Positions 44,625-52,641 of a DNA stretch of 64,000 bases are shown here, piece by piece. Within the stretch, counting starts at the first letter, position 1, and every line of letters begins with the position of its first letter. The stretch covers positions 3,348,001 through 3,412,000 of the forward strand of contig OZ252020.1 of NCBI GenBank assembly GCA_965247505.1, given 5' to 3'. The DNA is from CAIYRG01 sp965247505. GTDB taxonomy: Bacteria > Pseudomonadota > Alphaproteobacteria > Micropepsales > Micropepsaceae. A program made the translations under genes and the position numbers. The notes under the pieces were generated by a model. The model did not search any database. It was not told the origin of the DNA and saw nothing but the letters and a program-made list of their open reading frames with translations.

Positions 44625-45546
44625 CCGGGCGAGAGGCGGCCCCCCCAGGGTCAGCGTCGTCATTCCGACCCACAACCGCGCGGAACTGCTCCCGCGTGCC
44701 GTCGGCAGCGTTCTCGCCCAGACCTGGACGGACTTCGAGCTCCTCATCGTCGACGATCGTTCCACGGACGAGACGCCGGCGGCGATCGCCCGATTCGCCG
44801 ACGGCCGCATTCGGTGGTTTCGCCACGAACGCAAACTCGGCCAGTCGAAGGCGTTGAACACCGGGATCGAGCACGCCCGCGGCGAATATGTCGCCTTTCT
44901 GGACGACGACGACGCGTGGCTGCCGGCCAAGCTGGCAGCTCAGGTGGCGCTTCTCGACGCGGCCCTGCCCAAGGTCGGGCTCGTGTATTGCTGGCACGAC
45001 GTGTTGGACGAAGCGAGCCGCCAGCCGATCGGGAGCACGCGATTGACGCTGCGCGGAGACATCTTCGAGCACATGCTGGCCCTGCACGTACCGGTATCGC
45101 CGTCTTCGTGGCTGGTGCGCAGGTCGACCGCCCTTTCAATCGGTGGATTCGATGAAGGACTCCAGCAGGCAAACGATGTGGACTTCATCAGCCGGATCTG
45201 CGCCCGGGGCTGGCACGTGGATTTCGTGGCGCAGGTCGCGCTGCTGAAGTACCAGCATGCGTGCGGGCAAATGACCGACCGGAAACCCGGGAACCTCGCC
45301 GCCTATGCCGGCATGGTCCGAGCCCATCTCGCCCGGTTCGCGCGCGAGCTCGGCGAACGCCCGGCCGCTCATGCCAGGGTGCATCTCTGGCTGGCCCGGT
45401 ACGAGCTGCCGCACGGCAGCCGCCGCGCCGCACTTGCCTCGCTGGCGACCGCGTTCCGGCTGGACCCGATCGGCATGTGCCGGAGATTTAGGTACTGGAG
45501 GCTCGCCGCCGGCATGCTGGTCGAGCTGATTCGCCGACCGTCGTGA
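44617..45546 (+). CDS. GT2 glycosyltransferase
   Basis: The product is 309 residues from ATG 44617, overlapping the previous stop by 8 bases. It has a clear GT-A fold: RVSVVIPTHNRAELLPRAVG, LLIVDDRSTDETPAA, YVAFLDDDDAWLPAKLAAQV (metal-binding DDD), and the acceptor-side FDEGLQQANDVDFISRICAR. There are no membrane helices. It is the last gene of the five-gene operon starting at 37678. Confidence 0.92.
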   Translation: MPDRARGGPPRVSVVIPTHNRAELLPRAVGSVLAQTWTDFELLIVDDRSTDETPAAIARFADGRIRWFRHERKLGQSKALNTGIEHARGEYVAFLDDDDAWLPAKLAAQVALLDAALPKVGLVYCWHDVLDEASRQPIGSTRLTLRGDIFEHMLALHVPVSPSSWLVRRSTALSIGGFDEGLQQANDVDFISRICARGWHVDFVAQVALLKYQHACGQMTDRKPGNLAAYAGMVRAHLARFARELGERPAAHARVHLWLARYELPHGSRRAALASLATAFRLDPIGMCRRFRYWRLAAGMLVELIRRPS

Positions 45547-45550
45547 CGTG

Positions 45551-45931
45551 TCACGGCGCCTCGAACCCGGTTCCGTCCGCGTACCGTGCGACCGGGTCGT
45601 GCGGCGGCGTCCGACCTCTCGAGCCGGCCGCTGCCGCCATAGCCTCGACGGTCGGCGCCGCATTCAGCCGTTCGCCGCCATCGAGCCGGAACCTCTTCGG
45701 GAGCTCCGGCCCATCGCCGCCTGGCCGGCTGCCGCCCCCGCCGGGTGCGCCGGGCGATATCGCCCTTGCGGAAAGCATTGTGAGCCGCTGCGAGCCCGGC
45801 CCTGCGCCCTGCCCCGGCGCGCTGCTGCGGCGTCCTCGCCGGCCAGCGGCCTCGAAGAATCGCAGGCAGTCTAGAGGCGGCAGGGATATCGCGGATTCGG
45901 GCGCGGGAAACGGTGGGGCTGGAGAGAGATG
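45551..45931 (-). pseudogene. LysR stub fused to unrelated sequence
   Basis: The frame starts like the other two LysR copies (AISLPPLDCLRFFEAAGRR), then leaves LysR homology after about 16 residues and continues as low-complexity Arg/Gly/Pro sequence to a stop at 45551. Only the 5' tip of the LysR gene survives, as part of module C3. Confidence 0.6.
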
Positions 45932-46250
45932 AACAAGGTCTTCTCGATGGCACAAACACACCTTTCTCAAACGGGCCTCCCGGGGAAGTCGCGCCGTGAG
46001 TGCTGTTTCGCCCTTGCGGGCACATCTAAGGGCATTCTCAGCGGAAGGTAGACGAGTTCATTGATAAAATCATATTTGTTCATTAGTCAGAAAGAATAAT
46101 ATTTACAATCTGTTGAAGGCCACATATGATTCGGTCCTGTCAGAGGTAATGCCATGGAGCCCGCTGACGTTACGAGGCGCGAACCGGGAGCGGGGCGGCA
46201 GTGGGTGAGTATTGTGCGCAGTGGTTGGAAGCTGTCTGTTCAACATTGAA
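45860..46250 (+). repeat. LysR/divergent-promoter module, copy C3
   Basis: It contains the LysR 5' tip, CCTCCCGGGG, the TTCATTGATAAAATCATATTTG block, the ATATGATTCGGTCCTGTCA box, CCATGGAGCCCGCTGACG, GGGAGCGGGG and the start codon position (GTG 46201), in the same order as C1 and C2. It leads directly into the heptanucleotide array at 46251. Confidence 0.75.
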
Positions 46251-48887
46251 GAGCACCGAGCACCGAGCACCGAGCACCGAGCACCGAGCACCGAGCACCG
46301 AGCACCGAGCACCGAGCACCGAGCACCGAGCACCGAGCACCGAGCACCGAGCACCGAGCACCGAGCACCGAGCACCGAGCACCGAGCACCGAGCACCGAG
46401 CACCGAGCCATGACTGCGCCTCGGGCGCGGGAGCAACGCCGCCCGCCATCGCCGCCTGACCGCCTTCCGCCCCGCCGGGGCGGCCGTTCCTCTTCTTATT
46501 TACATGCCGCATTCGCCGCCGCCCGCCCGGCGGGTTCCGCGCGCCTGCGCGCCACGCGGCGCGGGCTCGTCGGCTCCGCCCGGGCGCTGGCCGCCGCGGC
46601 GCTGCTCGCGCTCACCGGCGCCCTCGCCCACCCCGCGACCGCCGAGGCGCAGACCGTGATCGACCTGGTCAGCAACGTCGGCCAAAGTAGAATCAGTCAC
46701 AGTCTTTACAGAGAGAGTGTGACCGTTCGTCGAGCGCAAGTATTCACCGCCGGTTCGAGTTCGGATGCGTCCGATTACACCCTGACCGGCGTCGACATCG
46801 TCTCTGCCTCTACCACCGCTTTCACGGCGCAAGTGTGCGAGACAGACGCCAGCGAACACCCCACGTCGACCTGTACGCCTCTCACGGTTGATGGCGGCTT
46901 TGCGGAGGGCACGGTGTCCTTCACCGCCCCGGCGGATACCACGCTCCAGAGGGGCATGAAATATGCGGTGTGGGTGGAGCCTGGTGCCGACGAAGATACA
47001 CATGGTTTTCAGATGACGGAAGATAATGACCAGGATGCGGGGGCGGCACCAAATTGGACGATTGCGAACAACCATGAGACCTGGAGCACTTTTTCGTCCA
47101 GTTGGCTCACAGATACAGGCGGCACGTTGATGCAAATCGCCATCAAGGGCTACGCGGCGACCGGCACGCCGTCCAACCCGACGCTGAGCGTGGCGGATGC
47201 CTCGGCGACCGAGGGCGGCACCATGACCTTCCCGGTCACGCTGTCGGAAGCGGCCACGGACGACGTGACGGCGACCTGGACGGCGTCGTTCGGGAGCAAC
47301 GAGGAGAACGCGGCGGCGGCGGATCTCGCGTCGACGACGGGGACGCTGACCATCGGCATGGGCGAGACGACGGGAACGTTCACGGTGTCGACGGAGGGGG
47401 ACTCGACGGACGAGCATGACGAGACCTTCACGGTGACGCTGTCGGACCCGTCGAACGCGGAACTTGCGACGGACCCGACCGCGACGGGCACGATCACCGA
47501 CGACGACGATCCGCCGATGCTGAGCGTGGAGTACGATGTCTCGATCTCGGAATCATCCGGTTTCGTGTCGTTCCCGGTGTTGATAACACCCGTGAGCGGC
47601 AAGACGGTGACGGTAACTCTCACAGCGTCGGTCGAGAGCGGCGACACGGCGGAATCGCCCGCGGACTTCACGGCGGAATCGCATATGCTGACCTTCAATC
47701 CGGGCGACGTTAGGGTTTCGACCACGTTCAGGACGGTCAACGACTCGATCGTCGAGCCGGACGAGACCTTCACGGTGACGTTGTCGAACGCGACGAACGC
47801 GGTGCTGGCGTCGGACCCGACCGCGAAGGCCACCATCACCAACGACGACACCCCGGCCGCGCCGACCGACTTCACTGCGACAGCGGGCGACGCGCAGGTG
47901 GCGCTCGTCTGGAAAGCGCTGGCGTCGGATTCGGGAGTGACGGGCTACGAGTACCGGTACAAGACGAGCGGGGAGTATCTCTTTTTCTGGAATGCGATTT
48001 CGAACAGCGCGCCGGACGAGGCGAACGAGGACGCGTTCACGGTGACGGGATTAACCAACGGCACGGACTACACGTTCGAGCTCCGCGCGGTGGCCGGCGA
48101 CGTCAAGGGCGACACGGCGGAGAGGGGCCCGGTAACGCCGATGGCAACCGTCGTGCTGTCGTCAGACGCGACGCTGAGCGCGCTGACGGTGACCGCCGCC
48201 GGCACGGACCTGGTGACCTTCGTGTCTGGCACCACCACCTACACGGCGATGGTGGCGAGCACCGTCACCGAGGTGACGGTGACGGCGACGAAGAACGATA
48301 CCGGCGCGACGATCGACTATCTGGACGGGTCCGACATGACGCTCGACGACGCCGACACCGGGGCGGCCGGCCATCAGGTGGCGGTGGCGGTGGGCGACAA
48401 CGCCATCAAAGTGAAGGTGACGGCCGCGGACGGTAACGCCACCGAGACCTACACGGTGACGGTGACCCGGGCGGCCGCGGCGGCGGCGCCGACGATCAAC
48501 GAAGTGGCGGTGACCTCGACGCCGCTGCTGACCTCGGCGGGCGGGTCGACGGAGGACACCTACGGGAGGGACGAGACGATCGAGGTCTCGGTGACCTTCA
48601 ACGAGGCGGTGACCGCCACGACCGGCACGGATTTCGTGCTGTCCGTCTCTGGGGCCACGCGCGCGCCACTGCTGCGCGGTTCAGGCACGGCGACGCTGGT
48701 GTTCGGCTACACTGTGCAGGCCGCGGACAGCGACGCCGACGGCATCTGGATCGGGGACCAGGACCGAACTCTGGTCGGCGACCGCAACTCGAACCCCCAG
48801 ACCGGCACGATCACGAGCGAGACCACGAGCGTGGAGGCGGACCTCACCCATAGCCAGCTCGACGGGGGATGTCCCGGTCGATGTTGA
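46212..48887 (+). CDS. Secreted multidomain protein with Calx-beta and FnIII domains; phase-variable 5' end
   Basis: The long frame includes the translated repeat (TEHRAPS units) and then ATG 46410. A signal-like hydrophobic stretch (ALAAAALLALTGALAHPATAEA) precedes a choice-of-anchor-type beta domain (IDLVSNVGQ...YTLTGVDIV). Then come two Calx-beta domains (EGGTMTFPVTLSEAATDD...; ESSGFVSFPVLITPVSG...), a fibronectin type III domain (AAPTDFTATAGDAQVALVWK), a cadherin-like beta-sandwich (ATLSALTVTAAG) and the start of another beta repeat. It is a surface or secreted adhesin-like protein. IS256 enters at 48868, so the natural C-terminus is lost. The likely native start is GTG 46201, which is out of frame at the present repeat number; TTG 46212 or ATG 46410 are alternatives. 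Confidence 0.75.
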   Translation: MCAVVGSCLFNIEEHRAPSTEHRAPSTEHRAPSTEHRAPSTEHRAPSTEHRAPSTEHRAPSTEHRAMTAPRAREQRRPPSPPDRLPPRRGGRSSSYLHAAFAAARPAGSARLRATRRGLVGSARALAAAALLALTGALAHPATAEAQTVIDLVSNVGQSRISHSLYRESVTVRRAQVFTAGSSSDASDYTLTGVDIVSASTTAFTAQVCETDASEHPTSTCTPLTVDGGFAEGTVSFTAPADTTLQRGMKYAVWVEPGADEDTHGFQMTEDNDQDAGAAPNWTIANNHETWSTFSSSWLTDTGGTLMQIAIKGYAATGTPSNPTLSVADASATEGGTMTFPVTLSEAATDDVTATWTASFGSNEENAAAADLASTTGTLTIGMGETTGTFTVSTEGDSTDEHDETFTVTLSDPSNAELATDPTATGTITDDDDPPMLSVEYDVSISESSGFVSFPVLITPVSGKTVTVTLTASVESGDTAESPADFTAESHMLTFNPGDVRVSTTFRTVNDSIVEPDETFTVTLSNATNAVLASDPTAKATITNDDTPAAPTDFTATAGDAQVALVWKALASDSGVTGYEYRYKTSGEYLFFWNAISNSAPDEANEDAFTVTGLTNGTDYTFELRAVAGDVKGDTAERGPVTPMATVVLSSDATLSALTVTAAGTDLVTFVSGTTTYTAMVASTVTEVTVTATKNDTGATIDYLDGSDMTLDDADTGAAGHQVAVAVGDNAIKVKVTAADGNATETYTVTVTRAAAAAAPTINEVAVTSTPLLTSAGGSTEDTYGRDETIEVSVTFNEAVTATTGTDFVLSVSGATRAPLLRGSGTATLVFGYTVQAADSDADGIWIGDQDRTLVGDRNSNPQTGTITSETTSVEADLTHSQLDGGCPGRC
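46251..46404 (+). repeat. Perfect heptanucleotide tandem array, (GAGCACC)x22
   Basis: Twenty-two uninterrupted copies of GAGCACC, plus a partial GAGC, lie between the module start codon (46201) and the signal-peptide region of the secreted protein. Because 7 is not a multiple of 3, each gain or loss of a unit changes the reading frame. The related relic C1 has only one unit-like copy at the same place. Confidence 0.97.
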
Positions 48888-50310
48888 AAAGTTGAGGTAG
48901 GTGTCGCTCTCCTGGAGCCGTTAGGCTCCGGGTGCTGCAAACCCAAAAGGGAGAACAACACCATGGAAATAATATCCGTAGTTCCAGCCGCCCGAAAGCC
49001 CTTGCCCCCTCGATTCCTATGCCGCCGCTGGCGGACGCGATGGACGCAGTCCATCTCAGCGTGGATCGGTTTTGTCTTCTGGCCAGTGTCGAGGCCTTGG
49101 CCGAGATGATGGAGGAGGACGCCACGACCGTGTGCGGGGCCCGACATCGCCGCCATGGGGACCGTCGAGGTTATCGCTGGGGCAGGACACATAGCGAGAT
49201 CGGCTACCACGGCGGCAAAGCGAAGGTGGCCCGGCCACGGGTTCGTGACCGGGCGGGCAAAGAGGTGAGCTTGGAGAGTTGGCAGGCGCTACGCGATGGC
49301 AACCTGCTGCTCGAGTGGGCGCTCAACCTGATGGTGCTGAACGTGTCGACCCGCAAGTACCACCGCGCGGTCCGTCTGCCCGAGGGCGAGCTGGCGAAAG
49401 CGCGTGGCGACGGCACCTCGAAGTCGGCCGTTTCCCGGCGCTTTGTGGCGCTGTCACGCAAGAAGATGAAGGCCTGGCTCGCCTCGGATCTCTCGGAACT
49501 CGACCTGCTAGTCATCCAGATCGACGGTCTGCATGGCGGCGACCATGTCCTGATGGCGGCGATCGGCGTCGATGGCAACGGCGACAAGCATGTCCTGGCC
49601 GTGGTCGAGGGGGCGACGGAGAACACGGTCGTCGTCCAGGCCTTGATCGACAATCTCCTCGCCAGGGGGCTCGATCCGACACTGCCGCGGCTGTTCATCG
49701 TCGATGGCGCGAAGGCACTCAGCAAAGCGATCCGAAACACCTTCGGTGTGGCCGCCGCCATCCAGCGCTGCCAGGTCCACAAGGGCCGTAACATCATCGA
49801 GCGCCTGCCCCAACATTTGCACGCGAGCGTCAAGAAGGCGCTCCGTCAGGCCTGGGACCAGGACGACGCAAACAAGGCCGAGCGGCTCTTGCGCAACCTG
49901 GTCCGGCGTCTGGAGCATGAGGAACCGGGCGTCTCGGGCAGCATCCTGGAGGGGCTGGAGGAGATCCTCACCGTCATCCGCCTCGGCCTACCGCACGAAC
50001 TCCGGCGCTCGCTCGCCTGCACCAACATCGTCGAGAACGCGCTCGGCACGGTGCGCCAGGTCACCCGCAACGTCAAACGCTGGAGACACGCCGAGATGGC
50101 GCTCAGATGGACCGCCGCCGGCCTGCTGGAGGCCCAGAAAACCTTCCGTCGCCTCAAGGCCTATCGCCAGCTGCCCATCCTCCGAAATGCTCTCCAGGAA
50201 CACTTGAGAAAGGCTCAGGCCGACAGTGCCATTGAAACCATCATGAAGGCAGCATAGCATCATCAACCAGCGACGCCTGCCCCACGAATTTCAACAGAGA
50301 TAGGGACATC
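48868..50310 (+). mobile_element. IS256-family element
   Basis: The inverted ends are GATGTCCCGGTC..TGTTGAAA (48868) and GATGTCCCTATC..TGTTGAAA (minus strand, ending 50310). One transposase gene fills it. No 8-bp target duplication is evident. Its left end truncates the secreted Calx-beta protein gene. Confidence 0.88.
48932..50257 (+). CDS. IS256-family transposase
   Basis: The 441-codon frame has the Transposase_mut pattern: first D in DLLVIQIDGLHGGDHVLMAA, second D in RLFIVDGAKALSKAIRN, the C..H insertion region AAIQRCQVHKGRNI, and E in CTNIVENALGTVRQVTRNVK. The body is intact. The first ~25 codons look atypical, and a well-placed GGGAG before ATG 48963 in a different frame (MEIISVVPAARKP) suggests that the true start is there and that a small frameshift follows. 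The listed start may therefore be an artefact. Confidence 0.88.
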   Translation: MLQTQKGEQHHGNNIRSSSRPKALAPSIPMPPLADAMDAVHLSVDRFCLLASVEALAEMMEEDATTVCGARHRRHGDRRGYRWGRTHSEIGYHGGKAKVARPRVRDRAGKEVSLESWQALRDGNLLLEWALNLMVLNVSTRKYHRAVRLPEGELAKARGDGTSKSAVSRRFVALSRKKMKAWLASDLSELDLLVIQIDGLHGGDHVLMAAIGVDGNGDKHVLAVVEGATENTVVVQALIDNLLARGLDPTLPRLFIVDGAKALSKAIRNTFGVAAAIQRCQVHKGRNIIERLPQHLHASVKKALRQAWDQDDANKAERLLRNLVRRLEHEEPGVSGSILEGLEEILTVIRLGLPHELRRSLACTNIVENALGTVRQVTRNVKRWRHAEMALRWTAAGLLEAQKTFRRLKAYRQLPILRNALQEHLRKAQADSAIETIMKAA

Positions 50311-50329
50311 GCCTGGCGCGGAACGAACA

Positions 50330-50365
50330 GGTGTTAATCGGCGCGGAAATTTGACCCCCCAGAAT
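50330..50365. repeat. IS21 (second family) terminal remnant
   Basis: GTGTTAATCGGCGCGGAAAT followed by TTGACCCCCC matches the left-end motif of the IS21-B element at 60842 (GTGTTGATCGGCGTGGAATA...TTGACCCC). No istA follows. It marks an IS21-B end left behind next to IS256. Confidence 0.6.
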
Positions 50366-50501
50366 CAAGTGATCTCAAAGGATTAGCGCGCCGATCGACG
50401 TCGAACCTGCGCGCCGAATAACAGATCAGACTATGCTTGCCAACCCAGTAATCATATACTGGACGAATATTCGAGACCACGAATCTGGTAGGTAATCTGG
50501 C

Positions 50502-51506
50502 ATGTCACTGAGCAATAAGACATTAAAAATGCTATGGGGAAGGGCAGCGGGTCGATGCTCTCATCCCGATTGCCGTATGGATGTTTTCTTCGAGGAAAGC
50601 GAAGCTGGTACCCCAACACTGGTCGGTGAGAATTGTCATATAATCGCCGAAAAGGATGGGGGATCGCGCTCTGATTCCTCGGTTCCATTGGATCAAAAAA
50701 ATTCTTATAGCAATCTCATTTTGATGTGCAGAAATCACCACAAAATAATCGATGATCCGGAAAACGGTGAGCACGAATATAGTATAGAACGACTTCACCA
50801 AATTAAACGCGACCATGAAGCGTGGGTGCGTGATCAATTAGGCATGGATCCTGACAAGCAACGTGACGAAGAATATTATGTTCAAATCGTCGATGGTTGG
50901 GAGAGCAAGTGCCATATTGAGCATTGGCTAGCGTGGTCTAGTTCTATCTTATCTCACGGTCAGCCGGCAATGCAGCAGACCGTGAGTGCCGACCTTGAGG
51001 ATGCTCGACGCTGGATTATCAATCGAGTTTGGCCGCAACGTTATCCATCCCTTGAAGGAGCGTTTGAGAATTTCTGGCGGGTGCTGGAAGACTTTCACAA
51101 CACTTTCCTCAGTGAATCAGAGGCTTTTGGTGAACGTTTTATGACACGGAAATTTTACAAGATCACAGAATGGGACGAGGAGAGACGCCGCTTTTTGCTT
51201 CGCCAATATGAGTATCACGTCGGTTTGGTTAGTGATCTGATGTTGGAGCTCACTCGTGCGGCAAATCTGATTTGCGACGAGGTGCGGCTTTACTTGATGC
51301 CTTGGTATAGACGCAATGAAGGGCGATTAATGGTTCAGTCCGGGCCAAACTTGGACTTCTCATTCCAGGAGTGGGTAGTCCAGTATAGGCCCGATAAAAC
51401 ATTGGATGGTCTTCCGTACCCTGGCCTTGAGGCATTTCGGAATGATCGTAGCACGCGGGATGGCCTTCACTTCGGCAGTGGTTCCGCTCCGCAATGCCGT
51501 ACGTGA
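50502..51506 (+). CDS. HNH endonuclease-domain protein
   Basis: This is a 334-residue frame. The N-terminal HNH module (residues ~10-100) has zinc ligands in GRCSHPDC and LMCRNHH, with the catalytic-side GENCHIIAE and NLILMCRNHHKIIDD. The C-terminal two-thirds is helical and unassigned. After about 51450 the +1 frame reads better (GMAFTSAVVPLRNAVRDPSP, LDWSIFRLWYEEDVDLPPML) and runs into MITE-1 at 51595. The gene is therefore probably frameshifted near its end and then cut by the MITE. HNH proteins of this type often belong to restriction or retron/defence loci. AT-rich base use marks it as part of the foreign island that continues to 55280. Confidence 0.78.
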   Translation: MSLSNKTLKMLWGRAAGRCSHPDCRMDVFFEESEAGTPTLVGENCHIIAEKDGGSRSDSSVPLDQKNSYSNLILMCRNHHKIIDDPENGEHEYSIERLHQIKRDHEAWVRDQLGMDPDKQRDEEYYVQIVDGWESKCHIEHWLAWSSSILSHGQPAMQQTVSADLEDARRWIINRVWPQRYPSLEGAFENFWRVLEDFHNTFLSESEAFGERFMTRKFYKITEWDEERRRFLLRQYEYHVGLVSDLMLELTRAANLICDEVRLYLMPWYRRNEGRLMVQSGPNLDFSFQEWVVQYRPDKTLDGLPYPGLEAFRNDRSTRDGLHFGSGSAPQCRT

Positions 51507-51594
51507 TCCTTCCCCATTGGACTGGTCCATCTTTAGGTTATGGTACGAGGAGGATGTGGACTTGCCTCCGATGTTGGACCAACGGGTCCGAGAG

Positions 51595-51726
51595 GGCATT
51601 GTCAAGTTAACTGATTGTAGGCTGTTTTCGATATTTCTCCATGAGGCTAAGCCATTGAAATTGCGTAGAGCGGCCATCGACAATTTACTGATATTTCGGA
51701 GTGAATCCGGTTAACTTGACAAAGCC
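51595..51726. repeat. MITE-1 copy B (132 bp)
   Basis: GGCATTGTCAAGTTAAC at 51595 and GGCTTTGTCAAGTTAAC (minus strand, ending 51726) enclose the same interior as copy A, in opposite orientation relative to the window. It interrupts the reading frame that continues from the HNH gene. Confidence 0.87.
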
Positions 51727-51970
51727 CTGGGATGTAAGTCTACGTCCCCTCACGCATCTCTCCATTCCCGAGACCTGCATACAACTGTCGAAATTACTTG
51801 AATATTCGCCACATCTGCCCAATCCTTTGCAATGGATCCAACATCCGACGTCCTCCCCACGCCCCGGCCCGCCTAGGAACACCAATGGACCAGCCCACCG
51901 ACTCCACTCCACACGAGAGCATCTCGCTTGCGGAAATCTCCGGATTTAGGGAAGCCACGACTGAGGTATA

Positions 51971-52270
51971 ATGCCTTCGGAAACTCACACAATCGGAGTA
52001 CTCGCCATGGTCACACCATCCGAAGAGATATTCACCTTCACGGTGAACGGAACAGAAATCAAGACAGATCACGAAAAGCTTGTCGCCGCGGACATACTAA
52101 AATTGGCAGAACGAGCCGGCGCAATACCGACTAAGCCGGAGCACTATATTTTGGAATCCACCGAAGAAGAACACCGCTTCAAGAACGATGAATGGGTAGA
52201 CTTGCGGGAATACAAGGCATTCCTCACCGTCCCAACCGGCAAAACAGATGTGGCAGACACCCATCAATGA
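51971..52270 (+). CDS. Ubiquitin-like protein (Multi_ubiq-type single domain)
   Basis: This is a 99-residue beta-grasp-like protein (domain ~18-90): FTFTVNGTEIKTDHEKLVAA, DILKLAERAG and WVDLREYKAFLTVP, the pattern of bacterial Multi_ubiq proteins. GAGG lies 4 bases before ATG 51971; an internal ATG at 52007 has no such site. It ends TGKTDVADTHQ with no C-terminal Gly-Gly, which is unusual for a conjugated modifier. The stop overlaps the next gene's ATG (ATGA). It is the first gene of a three-gene ubiquitin-like operon and is probably the modifier, or a scaffold derived from one. Confidence 0.78.
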   Translation: MPSETHTIGVLAMVTPSEEIFTFTVNGTEIKTDHEKLVAADILKLAERAGAIPTKPEHYILESTEEEHRFKNDEWVDLREYKAFLTVPTGKTDVADTHQ

Positions 52271-52641
52271 ATGAATCTTTAGACAAGATTGAAAAAGAGC
52301 TGCAACAGTGCGGCTACAATACCTATCGTCAGCAAACCCCTATGGGAGAGGTAGTAGTTTTTCCCTACAAGATCGAGGCAGGAAGCAAGAAGGGTACTTG
52401 TGTCCAACTCGGATTTAGCATGTCTGAGGTACACTACCCAGACTATCCGCCACATTGGATACATACCCATCCGCCAGTGAATGACGGTCAAGGAGGAGCT
52501 GTAAATGCCTACCAGGATGACAAGGGACGCGCTTGGGCTGCACTAAGTCGCCCCGGAGCCGACATCTGGGATAAGGCCAAGACCAAACACATGTCCGTGT
52601 ACATGCTGGAACACGTTCGCCGTTTCTGGAACAGAATATGA
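52267..52641 (+). CDS. E2-like protein of ubiquitin-like operon
   Basis: The 124-residue protein matches the prokaryotic E2 fold family by pattern and context. It has an N-terminal helix, a strand region PMGEVVVFPYKI, the E2 flap YPDYPPHWIHTHPP (~57-70), and a C-terminal helix. The place where E2 enzymes carry the catalytic Cys (after the flap) reads KGRAWAALSRPGADIW with no Cys; the only cysteines are C15 and C45. It may be a degenerate E2, or may use a different nucleophile. It overlaps both neighbours by 4 bases (ATGA at each end), so strict co-translation is expected. Confidence 0.72.
   Translation: MNESLDKIEKELQQCGYNTYRQQTPMGEVVVFPYKIEAGSKKGTCVQLGFSMSEVHYPDYPPHWIHTHPPVNDGQGGAVNAYQDDKGRAWAALSRPGADIWDKAKTKHMSVYMLEHVRRFWNRI

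Noticed and set aside
41682..44930. A very long antisense open frame (over 1000 codons), and similar long antisense frames at 35044-36264, 37937-40411, 39669-40784 and 37522-38721
   Set aside because: They are shadows of high-GC genes on the other strand. They have Arg/Gly/Pro-rich low-complexity translations and no recognised motifs.
46251..46404. The heptamer array as a CRISPR or minisatellite structural gene
   Set aside because: The units are 7 bp and contiguous with no spacers. All six frames are open simply because the unit contains no stop, so frame openness alone is not evidence of coding.
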